DNA from: an uncultured Granulosicoccaceae bacterium
GTDB lineage: Bacteria; Pseudomonadota; Gammaproteobacteria; Granulosicoccales; Granulosicoccaceae
Length of the DNA: 6,090 nucleotides
NCBI GenBank assembly: GCA_937951695.1
Contig: CALFBL010000148.1
Coordinates: 1 to 6,090, forward strand
Reading direction: 5' to 3'
Shown: in pieces, positions 1 through 4,561 of the stretch
Numbering within the stretch: the stretch's first letter is position 1
Layout of the letters: every line of letters begins with the position of its first letter
Position numbers and translations under genes: made by a program
Notes under the pieces: generated by a model
Told to the model about the DNA's origin: nothing
The model's input: the letters and a program-made list of their open reading frames with translations, nothing else
The model's database searches: none

Positions 1-501
1 GGGCCTGGCCGTGGGTGCGCGTGGTGCTGTGCGGGGCGGCAAACCGCCGTGGTCATGCTGCTAGTTGCAGCCTCGGTGTTAATGGGTGGGTTTCTAACCC
101 GGGCTCAAGTGCCGCAAGAGCTTGCCGCGAGCATGATGGCAATGACCGATAATAAGTACGTCATTCTGGCCATACTAAATGTATTCTTTTTGATTATTGG
201 TTTCTTCCTGCACTCGGTGGCCGCTATTATTTTGGTCGTGCCGATCGTGGTGCCATTAATTCAGCTCGCTGGTATTGATCCGGTTCACTTCGGTTTGATC
301 GTAACCTTGAATCTAGCCATTGGTCAGCAAACACCACCGGTAGCCTCGGTGTTGATCACGTCATGCTCCATTGCCAAAGCCAATATATGGGATGTGTCGA
401 AGGTGAATGTTTTCTTCGTCGCTGTCTTGTTGCTGGTGTTGTTGCTGTGCACCTACGTCCCTGCAGTCCCCATGTTTTTGGTGGAGTACTTTTACCGATG
501 A
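1..501 (+). CDS. TRAP transporter large permease subunit (DctM family), C-terminal fragment
   Basis: This is the C-terminal part of the large membrane subunit of a tripartite ATP-independent periplasmic (TRAP) transporter; the 5' end lies outside the window. TRAP systems use a periplasmic binding protein and an ion gradient to import organic acids and related anions across the inner membrane. The frame is secure from about position 40. It shows hydrophobic segments at about 46-105, 160-260, 289-370 and 405-490, and the typical DctM tail: a G-I-D-P-V-H-F-G motif (about 271-294) followed by N-L-A-I-G-Q-Q-T-P-P (about 310-339). The stop is TGA at 499-501. The first 40 bases give an unusual Gly/Cys/Trp-rich peptide in this frame, so a frameshift there is possible. 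A crotonase gene starts 10 nt downstream, so the permease is probably cotranscribed with acyl-CoA enzymes. The family is clear; the substrate is unknown. Confidence 0.93.
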   Translation, partial: GPGRGCAWCCAGRQTAVVMLLVAASVLMGGFLTRAQVPQELAASMMAMTDNKYVILAILNVFFLIIGFFLHSVAAIILVVPIVVPLIQLAGIDPVHFGLIVTLNLAIGQQTPPVASVLITSCSIAKANIWDVSKVNVFFVAVLLLVLLLCTYVPAVPMFLVEYFYR

Positions 502-511
502 GCAATGTTTT

Positions 512-1294
512 ATGACCGATCCGGATGACGATCTGTTGTTTCAGCAAACTGGTGATGTGGGTGTCATAACCTTTAACCGGGAACAAGCCAGAAATGCTTT
601 GACGTTTGAGATGTACGACCAGCTAGGCACTTTATGCGAGAAAATTAGCGCATCGACAATCTCGATCAAAGCGCTGATCATTACTGGGGCTGGCGAGAAG
701 GCCTTTGCAGCAGGCACCGACATCTCGCGCTTCAGGACTTTTAAAACAGACGCAGATGCACTGGGTTACGAACGCCAAATGGATCAGGTGCTCGGCTCGC
801 TTGAGTCATTGTCCATTCCAACCGTTGCAGCCGTACGCGGTGTCTGTACCGGTGGTGGTGCTGCGATCGCGGCTTGTTGTGATCTTCGTATCGCCAATGC
901 CGATTTGAAATTTGGTTTTCCCATCGCACGAACCTTGGGTAATTGCCTATCAGTGGGTAACCTATCTCGCTTGGTCGAATTACTGGGTGTCAACAGAACT
1001 CGAGAAATTCTACTCACCTCTCGATTGATTCAAATCGACGAGGCTTTACACATCGCGTTGGTGAATGAAGTTGTAGAGGATCCGATCACACGAGCGAAAG
1101 AACTGTGTGACATATTGATTCATCAGGCCCCTCGGACCATTGCAGCAACCAAAGAAGGTTTGCGTCGTCTACGAGAGCATGCCGCGAATGTAGCCGGTGA
1201 TGATTTGATTCTGTCGTGTTATGTGAGTGACGATTTCCATGAAGGCATCGACGCCTTTTTGTCCAAACGCAAGCCGCATTGGACGGGAAGATGA
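512..1294 (+). CDS. Enoyl-CoA hydratase/isomerase (crotonase) family protein with atypical active site
   Basis: This 260-residue protein has the normal length of a single-domain crotonase. Crotonases stabilise a thioester enolate of an acyl-CoA in an oxyanion hole. The first oxyanion-hole region is A-F-A-A-G-T-D (64-70) and the second is R-G-V-C-T-G-G-G (109-116). The C-terminus ends in the family-typical E-G-I-D-A-F-L-x-K-R-K-P-x-W (244-257). The two acid/base glutamates of rat mitochondrial hydratase (E144, E164) align with A118 and I138, so both are missing; the reaction may be isomerisation, decarboxylation, thioester cleavage or something else. The frame is open upstream to 407, but that part overlaps the permease and reads as its Cys/Leu-rich shadow. 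ATG 512 gives the expected N-terminus, although no strong Shine-Dalgarno is visible; coupling to the permease stop is likely. The gene ends in an ATGA overlap with the CoA-transferase gene. The family is certain; the activity is not. Confidence 0.93.
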   Translation: MTDPDDDLLFQQTGDVGVITFNREQARNALTFEMYDQLGTLCEKISASTISIKALIITGAGEKAFAAGTDISRFRTFKTDADALGYERQMDQVLGSLESLSIPTVAAVRGVCTGGGAAIAACCDLRIANADLKFGFPIARTLGNCLSVGNLSRLVELLGVNRTREILLTSRLIQIDEALHIALVNEVVEDPITRAKELCDILIHQAPRTIAATKEGLRRLREHAANVAGDDLILSCYVSDDFHEGIDAFLSKRKPHWTGR

Positions 1295-2520
1295 AGCCGG
1301 CGGGAAAAGGTCCGCTGGACGGTCTACGCGTCATTGAACTTGCACACATCATGGCAGGTCCGGCTTGTGGATTGATGCTGGCCGACATGGGTGCGGATGT
1401 TATTAAAGTTGAAAAATACCGTACAGGAGATGACAGTCGGCGTTTTCTTCCACCCGATATCAACGGTGAATCCGCTGCCTTTATGATGATGAACCGCAAC
1501 AAGCGTGGAGTAGCAGTTGATTTAAAACACGTCAAGGGCAAAGCCATCGTGATGGATTTGCTAAAGGAGGCCGATGTGGTTATCGAGAACTATCGCCACG
1601 ACACTATGGGGCGACTGGGTCTGGATTATGAGACGTTGCGTGCGGTGAACCCAGGCATTATCTATTGCGAAATTTCAGGTTTTGGCCGAACCGGTCCCTA
1701 TCGTGAGCGCGGTGGCTTTGATCTGATCGCGCAAGGCATGTCCGGGCTGATGTCAGTTACCGGTGAAGGACCCGATAGAGCTCCGGTTAAGATCGGCCCA
1801 CCCGTCACCGATATCACAGCCGGCATTCTGGCGGCCATGGGTATCTGCGCGGCCTATGCTTCCCGCCTAAATACCGGTCTGGGGCAACGAGTTGATACTT
1901 CTCTGTTCGAAGCGGGAATCACTCAAACGTTCTGGCAGTCGGCGATTGCATTCGCTACCGGTGCTGCCCCGGAACCGTTGGGTTCAGCGCATCCGCTGAA
2001 TGCGCCTTATCAATCGGTAGCCACCCGCGATGGTTGGATAAACATTGGCGCGGCCAACCAGACGAACTGGCTGTTGTTGGTCAAGGCCATCGACGCCGAG
2101 TATCTGGCAGAAGATCCACGCTTCCTGAGTAATCCGAATCGGATGCAAAACTTAACTGAATTGATGGATGAATTAAACATCGTGTTTAGAACGAACACCA
2201 CAAAATACTGGTTGGCGTGTTTGAACCAGGTGGGTGTACCGGCCGGCCCAATACTGGATATCTGTGAGATGCACGAGGATCCTCAGGTGCTCGCCCGTGA
2301 GATGGTCACAGAAGTCCAGCATCCAACGGCTGGCAACGTAAAAACGTTGGGAGCGCCGGTAAAGTTTCACGGAACCCCCGGTGGGGTCAACTGTGCCGCG
2401 CCCCTGTTAGGTCAGCATACGTACGAGGTATTAATAGAGCTTGGGTACGAACGTGATTGCGTTGATCGATGGGTCGCCGAAGGTGTGGTGGGTGCAGCCA
2501 GCGACGGCTCGTTCGATTGA
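1291..2520 (+). CDS. Class III CoA-transferase (CaiB/BaiF family)
   Basis: This 409-residue protein matches the usual size of family III CoA-transferases such as formyl-CoA transferase, CaiB and succinyl-CoA-dependent enzymes, which move CoA between carboxylates through an aspartyl-CoA thioester. The N-terminus L-D-G-L-R-V-I-E-L (9-17), with M-A-G-P (21-24) and L-A-D-M-G-A-D-V-I-K-V-E (30-41), is characteristic. I-S-G-F-G-x-x-G-P-Y-R (128-138) and G-F-D-L-I-A-Q-G-M-S-G (142-152) follow. The expected catalytic aspartate is D174 in G-P-P-V-T-D-I-T-A-G. G-L-G-Q-R-V-D-T-S-L (196-205) is another family signature, and V-G-V-P-A-G-P-I (314-321) lies in the C-terminal part. The ATG at 1291 overlaps the crotonase stop (1292-1294), indicating translational coupling. 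An upstream in-frame TTG at 1279 would add only four residues and is less likely. The probable role is to activate the imported or processed carboxylate for the crotonase; donor and acceptor acids cannot be told from sequence. Confidence 0.95.
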   Translation: MKPAGKGPLDGLRVIELAHIMAGPACGLMLADMGADVIKVEKYRTGDDSRRFLPPDINGESAAFMMMNRNKRGVAVDLKHVKGKAIVMDLLKEADVVIENYRHDTMGRLGLDYETLRAVNPGIIYCEISGFGRTGPYRERGGFDLIAQGMSGLMSVTGEGPDRAPVKIGPPVTDITAGILAAMGICAAYASRLNTGLGQRVDTSLFEAGITQTFWQSAIAFATGAAPEPLGSAHPLNAPYQSVATRDGWINIGAANQTNWLLLVKAIDAEYLAEDPRFLSNPNRMQNLTELMDELNIVFRTNTTKYWLACLNQVGVPAGPILDICEMHEDPQVLAREMVTEVQHPTAGNVKTLGAPVKFHGTPGGVNCAAPLLGQHTYEVLIELGYERDCVDRWVAEGVVGAASDGSFD

Positions 2521-2548
2521 CCCCATACGATATGCGCTGCGAGACAGT

Positions 2549-2620
2549 TAACCCGGGCCGTGAGTGTACTGCTGTGGGCATACGGTAGCTCTGATGAAGG
2601 GGCCAGCTGTTTACCCCGGG
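2549..2620. repeat. Pair of short direct repeats TTA(A/C)CCCGGG
   Basis: TTAACCCGGG occurs at 2549-2558 and TTACCCCGGG at 2611-2620, nine of ten bases identical. They start 62 bp apart, about six helical turns, so they would face the same side of the DNA. Both lie in the non-coding stretch between the CoA-transferase and the regulator gene. They could be operator half-sites, but a chance match of this length in GC-rich sequence is possible. Confidence 0.25.
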
Positions 2621-2660
2621 TGTCGAACCACTATTGTGAGATTCTGATTATTTCTAGTCA

Positions 2661-2673
2661 CACTAATAAAGTG
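2661..2673. repeat. Small inverted repeat CACT-N5-AGTG upstream of the -35 box
   Basis: CACT (2661-2664) and AGTG (2670-2673) are perfect complementary arms around AATAA, directly upstream of the TTGACA box at 2675. It is short, so it may be chance, but its position fits an operator for a regulator acting on this promoter. Confidence 0.25.
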
Positions 2674-2674
2674 A

Positions 2675-2704
2675 TTGACACGAGCGTGTGTAACCCAGTA
2701 AGTT
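2675..2704 (+). promoter_or_regulatory. Candidate sigma-70 promoter for the regulator gene
   Basis: A perfect -35 hexamer TTGACA lies at 2675-2680. With an 18-bp spacer the -10 would be TAAGTT (2699-2704), which matches only three of six consensus positions, so the pair is unbalanced. Transcription would then start at about 2710-2712, on the ATG of the XRE-cupin gene, which would make the message leaderless. No strong Shine-Dalgarno precedes that ATG, which is consistent. A promoter further upstream with a normal leader is the alternative. Confidence 0.4.
2678..2689. promoter_or_regulatory. Inverted repeat ACACG-AG-CGTGT in the promoter spacer (possible operator)
   Basis: ACACG (2678-2682) and CGTGT (2685-2689) are perfect 5-bp complementary arms around AG. 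The palindrome covers the 3' end of the putative -35 box and the first part of the spacer, where a bound repressor would block RNA polymerase. XRE regulators often bind short palindromes and regulate their own gene, so autoregulation is a reasonable inference but is not shown. Confidence 0.35.
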
Positions 2705-2719
2705 TTAGTTATGCTAAAA
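2703..2719. promoter_or_regulatory. Inverted repeat TTTTAG-N5-CTAAAA spanning the regulator start codon
   Basis: TTTTAG (2703-2708) and CTAAAA (2714-2719) are perfect 6-bp complementary arms around TTATG, so the ATG (2711-2713) sits at the centre. It could be an operator for autorepression by the XRE protein, or an RNA hairpin that hides the start codon. The AT-rich stem is weak as RNA, so DNA binding seems the better guess. Chance is not excluded. Confidence 0.35.
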
Positions 2720-3313
2720 AATGGCTCAACTGCGCGAACGCCAGCCGCCTTAGAACTCGGACCAGCGCTTCGGACACGACGTAAAGCGCTTGGCCTGACC
2801 ATGCAATCTGTGGCGGATTCAGCCGGATTGTCGGTGGGTTTTATCAGTCAGGTTGAGCGCGGATTAACCGCGCCCTCCCTTGCTTCATTGGCCTCGCTTG
2901 CCGAGGCATTGCATGCTGATATCAGTGATTTCCTGCAACAACCTTTTGCGTTCAGTCAGGCAACGCACACTAACAGCCGTCACACGTATTCGGTCACCGG
3001 CGCTGACGTCTCCTATGAACGCTTGACGGCGGTGTTTCCGAATTCACATCTGCATTCGGTCATCGTGCACGAACCCCCGGGACGCCGGGCCGAACCGGTC
3101 AGGCATCACGGTGAGGAAATGTTTTACGTCATCGATGGTGAGATAACCGTTGAGATTGACGATAACGTGGATGTTTTGCGCAAGGGTGATTCGATCCACT
3201 TTGACAGTCAACGTATTCATACGGCGTGGAATCACACCACGCAATCAGCATCGATATTATGGTGCGGTACGGTGGATGTATTTGGGGATGCACCCTCACC
3301 CATTCACCGATAG
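2711..3313 (+). CDS. XRE-family transcriptional regulator with C-terminal cupin sensor domain
   Basis: This 200-residue protein has the two-domain layout of HTH-cupin regulators such as PuuR. An XRE-type helix-turn-helix covers about residues 16-72, with the turn and recognition helix in S-V-A-D-S-A-G-L-S-V-G-F-I-S-Q-V-E-R-G (33-51). A cupin_2 beta-barrel covers about 115-190. Cupin motif 1 is H-H-G-E-E-M-F-Y-V-I-D-G (132-143) and motif 2 is G-D-S-I-H-F (159-164) followed by H170 and N174. H132/H133, E135/E136 and H170 are potential metal ligands. Such proteins usually sense a small metabolite from the pathway they control. The gene lies between the permease/CoA enzyme genes and the two hydrolase genes, so it probably controls one or both groups. 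ATG 2711 is chosen as the first in-frame ATG; the ribosome binding site is poor. Its TAG stop (3311-3313) lies inside a perfect inverted repeat. Confidence 0.93.
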   Translation: MLKNGSTARTPAALELGPALRTRRKALGLTMQSVADSAGLSVGFISQVERGLTAPSLASLASLAEALHADISDFLQQPFAFSQATHTNSRHTYSVTGADVSYERLTAVFPNSHLHSVIVHEPPGRRAEPVRHHGEEMFYVIDGEITVEIDDNVDVLRKGDSIHFDSQRIHTAWNHTTQSASILWCGTVDVFGDAPSPIHR

Positions 3314-3322
3314 AATCGGTGA
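3304..3322 (+). repeat. Perfect 8-bp inverted repeat over the regulator stop codon
   Basis: TCACCGAT (3304-3311) and ATCGGTGA (3315-3322) are fully complementary around the loop AGA, and the TAG stop straddles the arm and loop. The hairpin should be fairly stable, but no long T-run follows it directly, so it is not a classical terminator alone. It could protect the 3' end of the regulator message or form the first arm of an attenuator with the downstream hairpin. Confidence 0.55.
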
Positions 3323-3344
3323 TCGTTGTTGGATGTTTACCTGT

Positions 3345-3371
3345 CAGGATTACGCCTGGTTTTTTTCTTTT
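3345..3371 (+). terminator. Probable Rho-independent terminator or attenuator
   Basis: CAGG (3345-3348) and CCTG (3355-3358) pair around a 6-nt loop, and two outer G-U pairs are possible. Seven T residues follow at 3360-3366, then C and four more T residues. The stem is short, so efficiency may be partial. It ends only 16 nt before the proposed peptidase ATG. It would therefore end the regulator transcript or act as an attenuator ahead of the peptidase gene. Confidence 0.5.
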
Positions 3372-3387
3372 CGTGATGGGCAATAGT

Positions 3388-4473
3388 ATGAGCCGAATGG
3401 AGCAGTTACGACACATCATGGACCAGCAAGCGGTGGATTTGATCGCGCTAGGTCCAGGCGCTCACCTCGCTTGGTTGACGGGGGTACGCCCACACGCCGA
3501 TGAGCGCCCGCTTCTGTTGTGTGTCACCCAAACGTACGCAGGGTTTTTGATGCCCTCACTGGAAGCCGATAGCGCGGGACAACAAACCGACCTTCCCTTT
3601 CACACTTGGGCCGACAATGACGGTCCGGTGGCTGCATTTAGTGAATTGCTTGAGGCGGCATCGGCTACCACGTCTTCGTCTCTGGTGCTCGATGAAACCA
3701 TGCGCGCCGACTTTGCAGCGCTAGTACAAAATGCCCTACCCGCTGCCAAGCAACAATTTACCGCATCTACGGTTGGTCACTTGCGCATGCGAAAAGACGA
3801 TTCGGAATACGCAATACTCAAAGAGAATGCACAGAGCGCTGATCAGGCCATGCAGAGCGCTTGGTCTGCTATGCGAGTTGGCATGAGTGAACAGGATGTG
3901 GCGTCGGTGGTGATAGAGTCTTTTCAGTCACAGCAGGTCAAGCCTTTGTTTACGATTGTCGGTGCGGGACCCAATGGCGCGTTTCCTCACCACCACACGG
4001 GAAATACCGTGATCAATGCCGGAGATATTGTGGTGATGGATATCGGTGGAGGAATGGATGGCTATTCCAGTGACATCACGCGCATGGCGTCGTTGGGTGC
4101 ACCCTCTGAACTCTATGAAACGATTCACGACATTGTCGAGGCCGCGGTTGTGGCCGCTATGAAAGCTGCGAAACCGGGTGTAAAAGCTCATGTGGTTGAT
4201 GATGCCGCCAGAGAGGTTATTATCAAGGCCGGTTATGATGAATACTTTATGCACAGAACTGGTCACGGAATGGGTGTGGAAATCCATGAAACACCGTACA
4301 TCACTGCATCCTCGCAAACAGTCTTGGAAGCAGGCATGGTGTTCTCGATTGAACCCGGGATCTACTTACCCGGAAAATTTGGATTGCGTTTGGAAGATAT
4401 TGTCATTCTTCGAGAGGATGGTCCAGAGATATTTTCTTCACTACCACGGGATGTGCGTGTTATCGAAGGCTGA
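3388..4473 (+). CDS. M24-family metallohydrolase (Xaa-Pro peptidase/creatinase fold)
   Basis: The protein has 361 residues in the two-domain layout of M24B enzymes: a creatinase-like N-terminal domain (about 1-125) and a pita-bread catalytic domain (about 135-355). All five dinuclear metal ligands are visible: D218 (V-M-D-I-G), D229 (S-S-D-I-T-R), H293 (R-T-G-H-G-M-G), E322 (S-I-E-P-G) and E336 (R-L-E-D). A His cluster, H201-H203, and H300 (E-I-H-E-T-P) fit the substrate-binding histidines of the family. It is predicted cytoplasmic, with no signal peptide. Members cleave Xaa-Pro peptides, but related enzymes split creatine or N-acetyl-diaminobutyrate (ectoine hydrolase DoeA), so a catabolic amide substrate is possible. 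The frame is open upstream to 3226, overlapping the regulator. ATG 3388 is preferred because GATGGG (3375-3380) precedes it by 7 nt; ATG 3376 and 3397 are alternatives. A sulfatase-fold gene follows in the same direction after 88 bp. Confidence 0.92.
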   Translation: MSRMEQLRHIMDQQAVDLIALGPGAHLAWLTGVRPHADERPLLLCVTQTYAGFLMPSLEADSAGQQTDLPFHTWADNDGPVAAFSELLEAASATTSSSLVLDETMRADFAALVQNALPAAKQQFTASTVGHLRMRKDDSEYAILKENAQSADQAMQSAWSAMRVGMSEQDVASVVIESFQSQQVKPLFTIVGAGPNGAFPHHHTGNTVINAGDIVVMDIGGGMDGYSSDITRMASLGAPSELYETIHDIVEAAVVAAMKAAKPGVKAHVVDDAAREVIIKAGYDEYFMHRTGHGMGVEIHETPYITASSQTVLEAGMVFSIEPGIYLPGKFGLRLEDIVILREDGPEIFSSLPRDVRVIEG

Positions 4474-4561
4474 TGATACGGTCATGTCACTCACCGTTGT
4501 CGCCAGCAGCTCCCTTTGATCGATTCGGTTATACGTTCGCCGGAAACAGGCGCCTCGCGTT
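4474..4561 (+). other. Non-coding gap between the peptidase and sulfatase-fold genes
   Basis: This 88-bp stretch holds no convincing terminator and no paired promoter boxes, so the two genes are probably cotranscribed. A small inverted repeat, CGCC (4538-4541) and GGCG (4549-4552), lies just before the next ATG and includes part of the weak AGG ribosome-binding candidate at 4548-4550. An effect on translation is possible but unproven. Confidence 0.4.

Noticed and set aside
407..511. Longer N-terminus for the crotonase starting at ATG 407
   Set aside because: The extra 35 residues overlap the permease coding region out of frame and are Cys/Ser/Leu-rich, unlike any crotonase N-terminus. ATG 512 gives the standard 260-residue length.
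1086..1547. 153-codon open frame on the minus strand
   Set aside because: It spans the crotonase/CoA-transferase junction opposite two well-supported genes and shows no recognisable motif.
2635..2662. TGTGA ... TCACA as a CRP-type site
   Set aside because: The arms are separated by 18 bp, whereas a CRP site needs 6 bp between them, so it is only a loose inverted repeat.
2560..2784. 74-codon open frame with GTG start in the gap before the regulator
   Set aside because: It covers the promoter region and overlaps the regulator gene out of frame. The translation has no domain-like pattern and no ribosome binding site is evident.
3201..3260. TTGACA (3201-3206) and TATTAT (3255-3260) as an internal promoter for the peptidase gene
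   Set aside because: The boxes are 48 bp apart, far beyond the 16-18 bp spacing required, and neither has a suitable partner at the right distance.
3226..3387. Longer N-terminus for the M24 hydrolase starting at ATG 3226
   Set aside because: The extra 54 residues overlap the regulator gene, cross the hairpin and T-tract region, and do not resemble an M24 N-terminal domain.
3928..4317. 129-codon open frame on the minus strand
   Set aside because: It lies opposite the M24 catalytic domain, is rich in His/Arg/Ser shadow residues, and has no domain.
4484..4519. 11-codon small open frame as a leader peptide before the sulfatase-fold gene
   Set aside because: There is no ribosome binding site and no attenuator-like hairpin after it; it is the tail of an out-of-frame shadow of the peptidase gene.
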